From Acidobacteriota bacterium (GTDB taxonomy: Bacteria; Acidobacteriota; Terriglobia; Terriglobales; SCQP01), in contig DAIDIF010000051.1 of NCBI GenBank assembly GCA_027451805.1, forward strand, positions 1-46,350: 46,350 nucleotides of DNA, in the 5' to 3' direction. Below are positions 15,841 through 25,060 of the stretch, piece by piece (position 1 is the stretch's first letter; the number at the start of each line of letters is the position of its first letter). The notes under the pieces were generated by a model. That model was not told where the DNA came from. It was given only the letters and a program-made list of their open reading frames with translations, and made no database searches. A program made the position numbers and the translations under genes.

Positions 15841-16266
15841 CTACCGGTGCGGCACCGCCGGCACCTTCTTTTTCGCCGGTCTTTCCAAATCCCCCGGCTG
15901 CTCGGTCGCGAGTGCGCCCGGGTTCGTCGCCAGCAGTTGGATCAGCTTCTTCTGTTCGTCCGTCAGTGGGGGTGCATTCTGGAGCGGCGCGATCACCGTG
16001 CGCTCGCTCGCCAGCCGCGGTTGCGGGCTGCGCGCGCGCAGTCGGTTCCACGCCAACCCCCACGCCAGTCCCAGCACCAGCAGCAGCGTCGCCGCCATCA
16101 CCACCCAAGCTGGCGCCACGCCGCCTTCCGGGCGCAGCATCGTCCAGCGCCGCGGCAGCGGCTGCGCCCGATGCTCGACCCAACGCTGCACCGTTTCCGG
16201 CGCAGGCTCGACCTGGCTGTGGTCGGCGAGCAGCTTCGTCACGACCTCATGCATGTCAGCGCCCAT
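15841..16266 (-). CDS. Small single-pass membrane protein, putative anti-sigma factor
   Basis: 141 residues. A cytoplasmic N-terminal part (HEVVTKLLADHSQVEP) of about 50 residues is followed by one membrane helix (VVMAATLLLVLGLAWGLAW) and a periplasmic tail with a DEQKKLIQLL helix. It starts 3 bases after the stop of an ECF sigma factor and has a strong ribosome binding site (GGAGG, 6 bases before ATG). Position, size and topology suggest an anti-sigma factor. It lacks the HxxxCxxC zinc motif of the common class, so the role is inferred from context only. Confidence 0.6.
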   Translation of the reverse strand: MGADMHEVVTKLLADHSQVEPAPETVQRWVEHRAQPLPRRWTMLRPEGGVAPAWVVMAATLLLVLGLAWGLAWNRLRARSPQPRLASERTVIAPLQNAPPLTDEQKKLIQLLATNPGALATEQPGDLERPAKKKVPAVPHR

Positions 16267-16269
16267 TCC

Positions 16270-16860
16270 CTACCTCCCGCCGGCCATCGCCGCTTCCAGC
16301 TTCTCGCGCAGCAGCCGGCGCGCCCTCAAACAGCGGGTCCGCACCGAAGCTTCCGGAATACCCAGGATCTTCCCAATCTCCCGCGCTGAAAGCTCCTCCA
16401 CCGTGGAGAGCAGCAGCGGCTGCCGCAGCTTTTTGGGTAAATGCCGGATGAACTGATCCGCCATCTGCTTCATCTCGCGCCGCTCGGCCAACTGTTCCGC
16501 CGAGGCGCCGCTCGCGCGCAGCTCCGAAATCGCATTCAGCTCCTCCACCGACACCATGCCGAGCCTTGGCCGTCGCGCGTTCGCCACTCGCCAGGCGATT
16601 CGCGCCAGCCACGCCGCCGGATTCTCCACCGCAGCGAGCCGGCCGCGGTACCGCCATGCCCGCTGCAGCGTCTCCTGCGCGGCATCTTCGGCGTCGTGGT
16701 GGTTCCGCAGCACGGCATAGGCGATGCGGTACAACATGCCCGCGTGCGCCCAAACCGCCGCTTCCCAAGCTTCCGACTCGGTCAGCGCTGCCGCTGGGGC
16801 CGCCATGCCCTCCTCGGCACCTTCATCAGATAAAGACCGGGGGGCGCCGGGAACGTGCAT
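16270..16860 (-). CDS. ECF-family RNA polymerase sigma factor
   Basis: 196 residues with sigma region 2 (YRIAYAVLRNHHDAEDAAQE, with W-rich WRYRGRL after) and region 4 (LLSTVEELSAREIGKILGI, then VRTRCLRARRLLREKL). Region 3 is absent, as in ECF sigmas. It directs transcription of a specific regulon in response to a signal, probably held by the small membrane protein that follows. ATG 16860 has no ribosome binding site; ATG 16806 is preceded by AGGAGG but too closely, so the start is uncertain. Confidence 0.9.
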   Translation of the reverse strand: MHVPGAPRSLSDEGAEEGMAAPAAALTESEAWEAAVWAHAGMLYRIAYAVLRNHHDAEDAAQETLQRAWRYRGRLAAVENPAAWLARIAWRVANARRPRLGMVSVEELNAISELRASGASAEQLAERREMKQMADQFIRHLPKKLRQPLLLSTVEELSAREIGKILGIPEASVRTRCLRARRLLREKLEAAMAGGR

Positions 16861-16920
16861 AAAAATCTGCGCGCACTCCCGCCTGCGCCGGGGTGCGCAC
16901 CTGCAGCCAGTTTAGCGCCG

Positions 16921-17811
16921 CTAGCGGCGCGGACTGGGCGGCGCCGGCGGTTTGGCGGGGCCGAAGAAGCTGTTGCTGATCACCACGTGAGCCGTGGCCG
17001 CAATGCGGTCGATCGCCGTGGCCACATTCTGCTGCGTCAGCTGTTGCGCGATCAGCAGCTTGGCTTGGGTAAACGGCATCGTGGAGCGCGATTCCACTTC
17101 GACGATGTGGTAACCGAAGCGGGTATGGATGGGTTCGCTGATCTTGCCCACCGGCAACGCATTCACTGCGGTCTCGAACTCCGGCACCGTTTCCCCGGGG
17201 CTGATCTCGCCCAGTTCACCGCCTTTGGCCTTCGACCCGGCGTCGTCCGATTGGGCCTTGGCAATCGCGGCGAAGTCGCCGCCCGCCTTCAGTTCGGCTT
17301 CAATTTTCTGCGCCTTCGCCAGGGCCTGCGCCGGCGTACGCGAACTCCCCCCTCCGGGCGTCTCGTTGTCGCCAATCAGGATGTGCCGCAGCTTGGTCTG
17401 CCGAAATTGCGTCGCGTGGGCTGAGTAAAATGCTTGCTCCTGCGCCGCGGTCGGTACCGCTGCCGCTTGCAGCCGGTCCACTTCGGACTTGGCGAGAGCG
17501 TTGTCCCGCGACAGCATCATCTGCACCCTGAAGGCGGGCGACTGATCCAGACCGTGCCGGTGCGCCGCTTCGACCAGCGCCAACATCTTCGCCAGCTGTT
17601 CGGCTACGGCGCGCTTGTTCGCCTCCATCGCCGCCCGGCTCTGCGGTGGCGCCCCCGCCAGCAATGCGTTGAACTCGCTGGCACGGATCTGCTGTGCGCC
17701 TACCGAAATCACCACCGGGTCGTTCGCCCCTCCCGGTCGAGCCGGGCTCTGGGCAGCCAAAATGCCGCCGGCTACCGCCGCCACGGCCATCACACCTAGA
17801 AGGTTGCGCAT
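16921..17811 (-). CDS. Periplasmic parvulin-type peptidyl-prolyl isomerase
   Basis: 296 residues. A signal peptide (MRNLLGVMAVAAVAGGILAAQ) is followed by a SurA/PrsA-like helical N-domain (VISVGAQQIRASEFNALL) and one rotamase domain: LRHILIG, FAAIAKAQSDDAGSKAKGGELG, IHTRFGYHIVEVESR. It accelerates proline cis-trans isomerisation and probably chaperones exported proteins. The C-terminal tail is Pro-rich. Confidence 0.9.
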   Translation of the reverse strand: MRNLLGVMAVAAVAGGILAAQSPARPGGANDPVVISVGAQQIRASEFNALLAGAPPQSRAAMEANKRAVAEQLAKMLALVEAAHRHGLDQSPAFRVQMMLSRDNALAKSEVDRLQAAAVPTAAQEQAFYSAHATQFRQTKLRHILIGDNETPGGGSSRTPAQALAKAQKIEAELKAGGDFAAIAKAQSDDAGSKAKGGELGEISPGETVPEFETAVNALPVGKISEPIHTRFGYHIVEVESRSTMPFTQAKLLIAQQLTQQNVATAIDRIAATAHVVISNSFFGPAKPPAPPSPRR

Positions 17812-17881
17812 CCCTTCATTAGATCACACCGGCGATCTTCCCTGGGGCGCCGGGCTGGGTCGAGGTCGGGGATGATAAAAG

Positions 17882-17971
17882 TGGCGGAGGGAGAGGGATT
17901 CGAACCCCCGGCGCCCTTGCAGGCGCAACAGTTTTCAAGACTGCCGGTTTCAACCGCTCACCCATCCCTCC
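17882..17971 (-). tRNA. tRNA-Ser (anticodon TGA)
   Basis: A 90-base class II tRNA on the minus strand. The acceptor GGAGGGA (17965-17971) pairs with TCCCTCC, and CCA is encoded (17882-17884). The anticodon loop is CTTGAAA, giving TGA. The T arm GGGTTCGAATCCC is perfect, and a long variable arm (TGCGCCTGCAAGGGCGC) is present as in serine tRNAs. Confidence 0.97.
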
Positions 17972-18009
17972 GTCCGGGCGGGGCCTTGGCTCAAGTGTAC
18001 GACGGCGGC

Positions 18010-20418
18010 CTACCGCAAATCCGCAATCGTCACCCCTTGCCCGCCTTGATTCTGCGGCGGATGGTAAAACTTCGCCACCGCCGGATGCTCCCGCAATTCT
18101 TCGCTGACCGCCTTGCGCAGCACGCCGTAACCGGCGCCATGCACGATGCGCACTTGCACCGCTTCTTGCAGTAAGGCCCGATCCAGGAATCGTTGCAGGC
18201 GTTCCCGGGCCTCCTCCGCGCGCAGGCCGATCAAGTTGAGTTCCAGCATCGCCGTGGAGGAAGCATCGAGATCCGTGGTCTCCGATCTGCCTTCTTTGCC
18301 CGGCAGGATCGCCGCGATCTCCTCCGCCTTCACGTGTAACCGCAACACCCCCGCGGCAACCTCGTAGCCGCCTTCGTCGAGCCGCCGTAACACCTGCGCC
18401 GGCGTGCGCGAATCCCGCAGCCGCACCCACTCGCCCACCCGCGGCGGCCGCGCCGCTGCCGCCGGCGCCGGACGTAGCTCCGGCAGTTCCTTGCGAAACA
18501 TCTCTTCCCGCTCGCGCTTCATGCGCGCCTCCGCCAGCGCCGCCTTCTTCTTCTGCGCCGCGGTGAAATCGGCGCGCAGCTCATCCAGCTCGCGCCGCCA
18601 CTGCTTTTCCGCCGCCCCGGAGAGCGCCGCCAGCCGGCGCTCGAGGTCGCTGCGCAGTGCCGCCATCTGCTTCTCCAGATAGGCCCGGTCGTGCGCCGCC
18701 ACTTCCCGTTCGCGTTGCTCGACGGCCCGCTCCCGCTCCCGCGCCTGCGTCAGGCGTGCGTCCGCCGCCGCCAACTGCTCTTGCAGCGTTTGTAGATAGC
18801 GCGCCGCCTCGCGTTCGCCGGCGCCCAGCCGTTGGCGCGCACCGTCGACGAGGGCCGCAGGCAGGCCCAATCGCTGCGCCATGTCCAAGCCGGCCGAAAT
18901 CCCGGGCACACCCATCCGGAATTGGTAGGTCGGTGCCAGGGTCTGCGCGTCCAGCGCCACCGAACCGTTCATCACGCCTTCGGCATGCTCCGCCGCCCAG
19001 GCTTTCAGCGCATCGTGGTGGGTCGAGATCAGCGTCCAGGCGCGCCGGTCCAGCAGCCACGCGGCCACCTCCACCGCCAGCGCCGCTCCCTCCGCCGCGT
19101 TCGTCGCCGTGCCCAACTCGTCAAGCAGCACCAAACTGGCGTCGCCGGCCGCCGCCAGAATCGCGCGAATTCGCAGCAGGTGGCTGGAGAACGTGCTCAA
19201 GCTCTGCTGGATGGACTGCACGTCGCCAATATCGGCGTGCACCGCCGCGAACACCGGCAGCCGGGCTCCGCGCGCGCATACGGGCAGCCCGCACTGCGCC
19301 ATCCACGCCGCCACCGCCACGGTCTTCAGCACCACCGTCTTACCGCCCGTGTTCGGCCCGCTCACCACCAGCATGCGCTGCCGCGTCAGTTCCAGGTTGA
19401 GCGGCACCACCGAGCGCTCCGGGTGGTCGCGCTGGGCGGCCAGCAGTAGCGGATGGCAGGCATTCTGCAGCTCCAGCACCGCGGGCCCGGCCGTGAATTC
19501 CGCCGCCACCCCGCCGTAAGCCTGCGCGAATCGCGCTTTGGCGGCCTCGAATTCGATTTCACCGCAAAGTCGGGCTGCCGTCTCGATCTCGCCGCCGGCG
19601 CCAGCCACCTGGCGGGACAGCTCCTGCAGGATGCGCCGCGCCTCCGCCGCCTCCGCCGCCAGCAGCCGGGCTTGCTCGTTGTTGAGCTCAACCGCCTCCA
19701 TCGGTTCGATGAATACCGTCTGCCCGCTCGAGCTCGCGCCCTGCACCAAGCCCGCCGCCCGCCGCCGCAGGTCCGCCCGCACCGGCAGCACATAGCGCTC
19801 GTTCCGCAGGGTGATCAGCTCTTCCTGCAGCACGCCCTCACCGCTGAGCTTGCGCATCTGCTCCGTCATGACGGACTCCAGCGCCTGCTTCTGGCGCGCC
19901 CGTTGCCGCCGCAGCCGCGCCAACTCCGGGCTGGCATTGTCGTCCAACTCCCCGTCCGGGCGCAGTGCGGATCGCAACGCCTGCCGCAAGCCCGCCGCGG
20001 CGGGGATCGCCTCCGCCAGCACCGCCAACTCCGGCCACGATTCCCGCCCCTCTGCCTCCGCCGCGCCCGGCGCCAACAGGCCCTCGCGCAGCTCCGCGGC
20101 CGCGTCCAGAAACTCGGCAATGCGCACCAGATCCACGCCCTCCAGTCCGGCTGCCGAGGCACGGGCTTGGCGTACCAGGTCCCCCGGGTCCGTCAGTCCG
20201 CCGAAGCCGAAGCCCCCGCGCCGTTCGAGCCAGGTCCGCGCCTCGCTCCACCGCCGCTGCAGCCGCTCCAACTCCGCTGGGTCGCGGTGAAAGCGCAAAC
20301 GCACCAGTTCGGCCCGCCCCAGCGGGCTGGCGAGAAAGGCTCCCACCAGCGCCAATACCGCGGGGCTATCCGGCGCGGCGACGCCTTCGGCCAGCGCGGC
20401 ATCCGAGGCCGATGGCAT
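18010..20418 (-). CDS. mutS2: Endonuclease MutS2
   Basis: 802 residues: clamp and lever helices, then an ABC-type ATPase with Walker A GPNTGGKT (near residue 350), the signature region [12 protein letters not shown], Walker [10 protein letters not shown] and STHHD. A long coiled coil (about 510-640) follows, and then a C-terminal Smr domain with [11 protein letters not shown]. MutS2 suppresses recombination or rescues collided ribosomes, depending on the species. In the Smr domain the first motif reads LNLIG where the nuclease-active form usually has LDLRG or LDLHG. It starts 5 bases after the zinc-ribbon gene. Confidence 0.93.
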   Translation of the reverse strand: MPSASDAALAEGVAAPDSPAVLALVGAFLASPLGRAELVRLRFHRDPAELERLQRRWSEARTWLERRGGFGFGGLTDPGDLVRQARASAAGLEGVDLVRIAEFLDAAAELREGLLAPGAAEAEGRESWPELAVLAEAIPAAAGLRQALRSALRPDGELDDNASPELARLRRQRARQKQALESVMTEQMRKLSGEGVLQEELITLRNERYVLPVRADLRRRAAGLVQGASSSGQTVFIEPMEAVELNNEQARLLAAEAAEARRILQELSRQVAGAGGEIETAARLCGEIEFEAAKARFAQAYGGVAAEFTAGPAVLELQNACHPLLLAAQRDHPERSVVPLNLELTRQRMLVVSGPNTGGKTVVLKTVAVAAWMAQCGLPVCARGARLPVFAAVHADIGDVQSIQQSLSTFSSHLLRIRAILAAAGDASLVLLDELGTATNAAEGAALAVEVAAWLLDRRAWTLISTHHDALKAWAAEHAEGVMNGSVALDAQTLAPTYQFRMGVPGISAGLDMAQRLGLPAALVDGARQRLGAGEREAARYLQTLQEQLAAADARLTQARERERAVEQREREVAAHDRAYLEKQMAALRSDLERRLAALSGAAEKQWRRELDELRADFTAAQKKKAALAEARMKREREEMFRKELPELRPAPAAAARPPRVGEWVRLRDSRTPAQVLRRLDEGGYEVAAGVLRLHVKAEEIAAILPGKEGRSETTDLDASSTAMLELNLIGLRAEEARERLQRFLDRALLQEAVQVRIVHGAGYGVLRKAVSEELREHPAVAKFYHPPQNQGGQGVTIADLR

Positions 20419-20423
20419 CGGGT

Positions 20424-20684
20424 TCAGCGCTTCCGCCGCGGCTTGGGCTCGGATGGGTTCGGCAGCTCGCCCACAATGCCCGCCAACACCTGGTCAAACG
20501 CGCTGGGCTTGGGCTTGCGGGAGCGGACCGGCGGCTTGCCGCCGCGGTAATCGTGCTGAAAACCGCACGTCCGGCAGCTCACGCTAGCCACCCGCTCACC
20601 GACCATGGCCGCCACGCTGTGGTTCGTCATCCGGTGGCAACGGGTGCAATAATCGTCGCTAATATCGCCGATGCGCAGGTTCAT
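20424..20684 (-). CDS. Small zinc-ribbon protein
   Basis: 86 residues with two CxxC pairs: [11 protein letters not shown] and SCRTCGF, about 20 residues apart, which should bind one zinc. The C-terminal tail is basic ([10 protein letters not shown]). No family name comes to mind. It is upstream of mutS2 in the same transcript and divergent from rpmB. Confidence 0.75.
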   Translation of the reverse strand: MNLRIGDISDDYCTRCHRMTNHSVAAMVGERVASVSCRTCGFQHDYRGGKPPVRSRKPKPSAFDQVLAGIVGELPNPSEPKPRRKR

Positions 20685-20706
20685 GGGCGACCGTCTCCCG
20701 TTCCGG

Positions 20707-20712
20707 TATACT
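20707..20712 (+). promoter_or_regulatory. rpmB: -10 element of the rpmB promoter
   Basis: TATACT, 26 bases before the rpmB start and followed by GAAAGGAAGG as ribosome binding site. No convincing -35 hexamer is seen at the usual distance. TAAACT on the opposite strand may serve the divergent zinc-ribbon/mutS2 transcript. Confidence 0.5.
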
Positions 20713-20738
20713 CTAAGTTTAGGCCCGAAAGGAAGGCT

Positions 20739-20969
20739 ATGGCACGCGTCTGTGATTTATGCGGCAAGGGGCCGCAATTCGGCAACCGCATCAGCCACGC
20801 CCATAACGTCACCAAACGGCGTTGGAACGTGAACCTGCAAAGCGCCCGCATTCAGCGCCCGGAAGGCGGCAGCGCGAAGGCACGCCTGTGCACCGATTGC
20901 ATAAAAAGCGGCCGCGTCGTGAAGGCGCTTCGCCGTCCCGCCGCCAAGAGCGCCGCCACCCCCGCCTAG
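20739..20969 (+). CDS. rpmB: 50S ribosomal protein L28
   Basis: 76 residues. [24 protein letters not shown] and [11 protein letters not shown] are typical of L28. Both CxxC pairs (5/8 and 51/54) are present, so this is the zinc-binding (C+) form. It stands alone rather than with rpmG, which occurs in many genomes. Confidence 0.97.
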   Translation: MARVCDLCGKGPQFGNRISHAHNVTKRRWNVNLQSARIQRPEGGSAKARLCTDCIKSGRVVKALRRPAAKSAATPA

Positions 20970-20982
20970 CCGCCTAGGCTAG
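20966..20982. terminator. Hairpin between convergent rpmB and ridA
   Basis: CTAGCC (20966-20971), loop GCCTA, GGCTAG (20977-20982). Both stop codons lie within it. It is short and lacks a U-tract, so termination is only a possibility. Confidence 0.3.
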
Positions 20983-21357
20983 CGCGATCAGGTCGATTTC
21001 AACCCGCGCCCCGCGCGGCAGCCGGCTCACTTCCACCGTGGAACGCGCCGGCGGATCGTGCGGGAAAAACTTGGCGTAGGCGGCATTCATCGCGCTGAAA
21101 TCGTTCAAGTCGGCCAGATAGACGGTGGTCTTCACCGCCTTCGCGAGGCCGCTGCCCGCCGCTTCCAACACGGCCTGCAGGTTGCGCAGCGCCCGCTCGG
21201 TCTGCCGCCCGATATCCGGATCATTCAGGAGTGCGCCGGTGGCCGGATCCAGCGGCACCTGCCCGGAGAGGAAAATAAAACCGCCGGCGCGCACCGCCTG
21301 CACGTAGGGTCCGATGGCGCCGGGCGCATGCGGAGTTGTGACCGTCTCACGTGACAT
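20974..21357 (-). CDS. RidA family enamine/imine deaminase
   Basis: 127 residues, normal length. GPYVQAVRAGGFIFLSGQVP and the C-terminal PPARSTVEVSRLPRGARVEID with the substrate-binding Arg and the following Glu are diagnostic. RidA hydrolyses reactive enamines released by PLP enzymes such as threonine dehydratase. It is 12 bases downstream of the Rel gene. Confidence 0.93.
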   Translation of the reverse strand: MSRETVTTPHAPGAIGPYVQAVRAGGFIFLSGQVPLDPATGALLNDPDIGRQTERALRNLQAVLEAAGSGLAKAVKTTVYLADLNDFSAMNAAYAKFFPHDPPARSTVEVSRLPRGARVEIDLIALA

Positions 21358-21369
21358 GCCGCTAGCGTA

Positions 21370-23586
21370 TCATCCTTTCTCCCGCCCCTTGCTCCCTTGC
21401 ACGCGCTCGATCGCATGCAGGCCGGGGATGCGCTTCAGCTCGGCCATGATCTGCGCCAGCGCGGGCGCGTCGGCGACATCCACGCTCAGTTCCACCACCG
21501 CCTGGCCGGCCGCCGTGCGTACGCCGATGTTGCGAATATTGCTGCCCTGCTCGGAGATCACCGCGGTGATGGCGCTCAGCATTCCGGCGCTGTCGTCGGT
21601 GTAAATCTGCAGTTTCACTTCGCTCGGCTCCCGCGCCGCCGGCGCCCACGCCACATCGATGCGGCGGTCGGCCTCATACAGCAGGTTCTGTACGTTGGAG
21701 CAAGTCGCAGCGTGCACCCCCACCCCTTTGCCCCGGCTGATGTAACCGACGATGGGTTCGCCCGGCAGCGGCGCGCAACAGGTGGCGCGATACACCAGCA
21801 GATCGCTGAATCCGCGCACCAGGATCGGGCCGGCCGTGCCCGCCTTCAGCGGCCGGCGCGGATTCCGGAACCGCCGCGCTTGCTCCGCCGTCCGCTTCCC
21901 CGGCGGCAACAGCTTGGCCAGCAGTTGGCGCGCGGAGATCTTGCCGTACCCGAGCGCGGCGTAGATATCCTCGGCCTTGGGAAAGCCCAGTTCCGCGCCC
22001 GCCCGTTCCAGTTCCGTCTCCTGCATTGGCTTCGCCGATAGGCCGAAGCGCGGGGCCTCCCGTTCCAGGGCTCGCCTGCCGATCTCGGTGGCGCGCTCGC
22101 GCTCATGGACGTTCAGCCAATGCCGGATCTTCTGCCGCGCCCGCGACGTCTTCACAAACGACAGCCAATTGCGGCTGGGCGTATGCCCGGGCTGCGTCAG
22201 TATCTCCACAATGTCGCCGTTTTGGATGTGATAGCGCAGAGGAACAATCCTCCGGTTTACGCGCGCCCCCACGCAGTGGTGTCCAACTTCCGTGTGCACC
22301 GCGTAGGCAAAGTCCACCGGACAGGCCTCCCGCCCCAGCGCCAGAATCCGGCCCTTGGGCGTGAAGGCGTAGATCTCCTCCGGCGCCAAATCCACCTTCA
22401 GCATCGCCAGAAACTCGGCCGGATCCGCAATCTCCCGCTGCCACTCCACCAGGCGCCGTAGCCACAGGATGCGTTCGTCGTCCGCCGTAGGAGCCAGCGC
22501 ACCGTCCTTGTACTTCCAGTGCGCCGCAATCCCCTCTTCCGCCATGCGGTGCATCTCCGCCGTCCGGATCTGCACTTCAAACGGCTGCCCGCTGGCGTCA
22601 ATGACCGCCGTGTGCAGGCTGCGGTACATGTTGGGCCGCGGTGTCGCGATGAAATCCTTGATCCGGCCCGGCACCGGCCGCCAGACGCTGTGAATGACGC
22701 CGAGTACGGCGTAGCAATCTTTGACCGAGTCCGTGATGACGCGCAGCGCCAGCAGGTCATAGACCTGGTCCACGTCAATCCGCTGCCGCTCGAGCTTCTG
22801 GTAAATGCTGTAAATCCGCTTGATCCGCCCCTCCAGCCGCGCCGGGATCTCGTGCTCGGCGAGCGCCGTCCGCACCCGCGCTTGTACCTGCTCCAGGAAC
22901 TCCTCCCCGCCCGCGCGGCGGCTGTCCACCGCCGCCTGGATGCGCCGGTACGCCTCCGGCTCCAGGTAGCTGAACGCCAGGTCCTCCAACTCGCCCCGCA
23001 TCTTCCCCATGCCCAGCCGATGCGCCAGCGGCGCATAGATATCCAGGGTTTCGCGCGCGATGGCCCGCTGCCGCTCCGGCGGCAGATGCTGCAGGGTCCG
23101 CATATTATGCAGCCGGTCCGCCAGTTTGATGAGGATGACGCGGATATCGTCCACCATCGCCAGCAGCATCTTGCGCACGCTCTCCGCCTGGCGCGCATCC
23201 GTTTGCGTCGGACCCTGCAGATCCAGCCGGTCCATCTTGGTCACGCCCTCGACCAGGTGGGCTACGATCGGGCCGAATTCCCGCGCGATCTGCTCGCTGG
23301 TTACGGGCGTGTCCTCGACCGCGTCGTGCAGCAGGCCGGCGGCAATGCACACCGTATCCATCTCCATCTCCGCCAGCACCGACGCCACCGCCAGCGGGTG
23401 CAGGATGAACGCCTCCCCTGACCGCCGCCGCTGCCGGGCATGCAGGCGCGCCCCATATTCGAATGCGCGCCGCAGCAGTTCGTGGTCGTCCCGCGGCCGG
23501 CTTGCTGCCACCCGCGTCTGCAGTTCCGCATAAGCGGACTGGACGCGCGGGCTCATCGCAGTCGCGGCGCTGGCTTTTGCTGGCAT
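21370..23586 (-). CDS. Bifunctional (p)ppGpp synthetase/hydrolase (Rel/SpoT)
   Basis: 738 residues from ATG 23586. The HD hydrolase domain has HDAVED (87-92), and LIKLADRLHNMRTL. The synthetase domain has RIKRIYSIYQKLER, YDLLALRVI and RPNMYRSLHTAVI. TGS (AFTPKGRILAL), a conserved-cysteine/zinc-finger region (TCCAPLPGEPIVGY) and ACT domains (VKLQIYTDDSAGMLSAI) follow. With an intact HDxxED motif it should both make and destroy the stringent alarmone. An upstream ATG (23655) would overlap the divergent gene and is rejected. Confidence 0.95.
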   Translation of the reverse strand: MPAKASAATAMSPRVQSAYAELQTRVAASRPRDDHELLRRAFEYGARLHARQRRRSGEAFILHPLAVASVLAEMEMDTVCIAAGLLHDAVEDTPVTSEQIAREFGPIVAHLVEGVTKMDRLDLQGPTQTDARQAESVRKMLLAMVDDIRVILIKLADRLHNMRTLQHLPPERQRAIARETLDIYAPLAHRLGMGKMRGELEDLAFSYLEPEAYRRIQAAVDSRRAGGEEFLEQVQARVRTALAEHEIPARLEGRIKRIYSIYQKLERQRIDVDQVYDLLALRVITDSVKDCYAVLGVIHSVWRPVPGRIKDFIATPRPNMYRSLHTAVIDASGQPFEVQIRTAEMHRMAEEGIAAHWKYKDGALAPTADDERILWLRRLVEWQREIADPAEFLAMLKVDLAPEEIYAFTPKGRILALGREACPVDFAYAVHTEVGHHCVGARVNRRIVPLRYHIQNGDIVEILTQPGHTPSRNWLSFVKTSRARQKIRHWLNVHERERATEIGRRALEREAPRFGLSAKPMQETELERAGAELGFPKAEDIYAALGYGKISARQLLAKLLPPGKRTAEQARRFRNPRRPLKAGTAGPILVRGFSDLLVYRATCCAPLPGEPIVGYISRGKGVGVHAATCSNVQNLLYEADRRIDVAWAPAAREPSEVKLQIYTDDSAGMLSAITAVISEQGSNIRNIGVRTAAGQAVVELSVDVADAPALAQIMAELKRIPGLHAIERVQGSKGREKG

Positions 23587-23640
23587 GGATACAGCCTCAA
23601 TTATCGCTCCGGCAACCCCGGGTCCGGGCCGCCAGGCGTT

Positions 23641-23646
23641 TACAAT
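23641..23646 (+). promoter_or_regulatory. -10-like element directly before the LOG-family start
   Basis: TACAAT ends 7 bases before ATG 23654, so the transcript would start at or next to the ATG (leaderless). GAGGG between them could alternatively be a ribosome binding site for a transcript starting further upstream. No -35 is clear. Confidence 0.35.
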
Positions 23647-23653
23647 CGAGGGC

Positions 23654-24481
23654 ATGGCAGACTCTCCCGCCGACGGCCGCGCCCCCCTCGCCTACGAAAA
23701 TCCCCGTTTCCTCAACAGCCCGGATGCCCGCCTCCTGCGCATGGCTGCCGAATATCTGGAGCCCCAAAGCCGTCTGCGCCGCGAGAACATCCAGGACACG
23801 ATCGTATTCTTTGGCTCCGCCCGCATCCACAGCGCGGAGTCCGCCGCCGCGCCTGCCGATTCTCCGCACGCCCGCGACCTCGCCCGCTATTACGAAGACG
23901 CCCGCGAACTGGCCCGCCGTCTCACCCTCTGGGCGGATGCCCTGCCCAGCCGCCGCCGCCGATTCGTCATCACCTCGGGCGGCGGCCCCGGCATCATGGA
24001 AGCTGCCAACCGCGGCGCTGCGGAAGCCGGCGGGAAAACCATCGGCTTCAACATCCGCCTGCCCTTCGAGCAGGTTCCCAACCCGTTCATCTCGCCCGCC
24101 TTGAACTTCGAGTTTCACTACTTCTTCATGCGTAAGTTCTGGTTTGCCTATCCTGCCAAGGCGCTGATCGCCTTTCCTGGCGGCTTCGGCACGCTGGACG
24201 AACTCATGGAGATGCTCACGCTGGTGCAGACCCAGAAGCTGAACAAGAAGATCGTCATCCTGCTCTATGGCCGCGGCTATTGGGAGGAGATCATCAATTT
24301 CAAAGCCCTCGCCGCATGGGGCACGATCTCGTCCTCCGACCTCGATCTGTTCCATACCGCCGATTCGCCGCAGGAGGCGTTTGACGTCGTGACCGCGGCG
24401 CTCGACGCCTTGTACCTCAAGCCCACCGCGCCCCTGCCCGCCGAGGACGAGTCCCCGGCCATTGCTCGCACCCGTGGTTGA
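23654..24481 (+). CDS. LOG-family (TIGR00730-type) nucleotide phosphoribohydrolase-like protein
   Basis: 275 residues. The lysine-decarboxylase-like Rossmann fold carries SGGGPGIMEAANRGA and PGGFGTLDELMEML, the two motifs of the LOG family. Known members cleave cytokinin riboside monophosphates or other nucleoside 5'-monophosphates to the free base. Motif one is complete, so it is probably active; the substrate is unknown. It has a longer N-terminal part (about 55 residues before FFGSARI) than the short LOG proteins. Divergent from rel. Confidence 0.87.
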   Translation: MADSPADGRAPLAYENPRFLNSPDARLLRMAAEYLEPQSRLRRENIQDTIVFFGSARIHSAESAAAPADSPHARDLARYYEDARELARRLTLWADALPSRRRRFVITSGGGPGIMEAANRGAAEAGGKTIGFNIRLPFEQVPNPFISPALNFEFHYFFMRKFWFAYPAKALIAFPGGFGTLDELMEMLTLVQTQKLNKKIVILLYGRGYWEEIINFKALAAWGTISSSDLDLFHTADSPQEAFDVVTAALDALYLKPTAPLPAEDESPAIARTRG

Positions 24482-24484
24482 GGG

Positions 24485-25060
24485 CTAGGATCCGCTGCCG
24501 CCCTGCTGCAGCGGCAACTCCTGTTCGGTGCGAGTCATCAGATCCCGGACCCGCACCGACAGCTTGCCGATAGCCTCGATCACATAACGGTGGGCAACTG
24601 TCGTTCCCTCCGCCGCCACATACGTCTCGCCGCCGAACTGCAGAAATACCTTCTCCGGCATGCCGTTGGCCTGCGCAAATCCGTAAAAACTGAGCGGGAT
24701 CGGCGGCGGTGGCGGCGGCCCGGCCGCGGCGACCTGCCGGGCGGCTTCCGCCGCCTCCCGCCGCGCCGCTGCGGCCGCTGCCGGCGAAAGTGGAGGCGGC
24801 GGCGCTGGCCCCAGCCGGAACAGGTCCCGCCCGGTTCCGGTGTAGCGCCGCGCACGCAGGCGCTCCAACTCCTGCATGTGCAGCCGGGGATCAAGATGGG
24901 CCAGGCTGATCGCCAGCGGTTGCGTGGTCGAAGTCGCGGCGGCCTCGGGCACCGCCGCTTCCCCCGCCGGCGCCAGATTGCGCCACAGCAAGACGCCGGC
25001 CACCGCCAGCAGCACCGCCAGCAGCGCCAGCTGCCCCTTGTTCTCCGTTCCCAGCTTCAC
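24485..25060 (-). CDS. PilP-like protein of the type IV pilus operon
   Basis: 191 residues from GTG 25060 (GTGA overlap with pilO). It has one N-terminal membrane helix (LALLAVLLAVAGVLLW), an Ala/Pro-rich linker with a PPPPLSPAAAAAA run, and a small C-terminal beta domain (LSFYGFAQ, KVFLQFGGETYVAAEG, VRVRDLMTRTEQELPL). Position last in pilM-N-O suggests the PilP role, linking the inner-membrane complex to the secretin. Clear PilP homology is not visible, and it lacks a lipobox. Confidence 0.6.
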   Translation of the reverse strand: MKLGTENKGQLALLAVLLAVAGVLLWRNLAPAGEAAVPEAAATSTTQPLAISLAHLDPRLHMQELERLRARRYTGTGRDLFRLGPAPPPPLSPAAAAAARREAAEAARQVAAAGPPPPPPIPLSFYGFAQANGMPEKVFLQFGGETYVAAEGTTVAHRYVIEAIGKLSVRVRDLMTRTEQELPLQQGGSGS

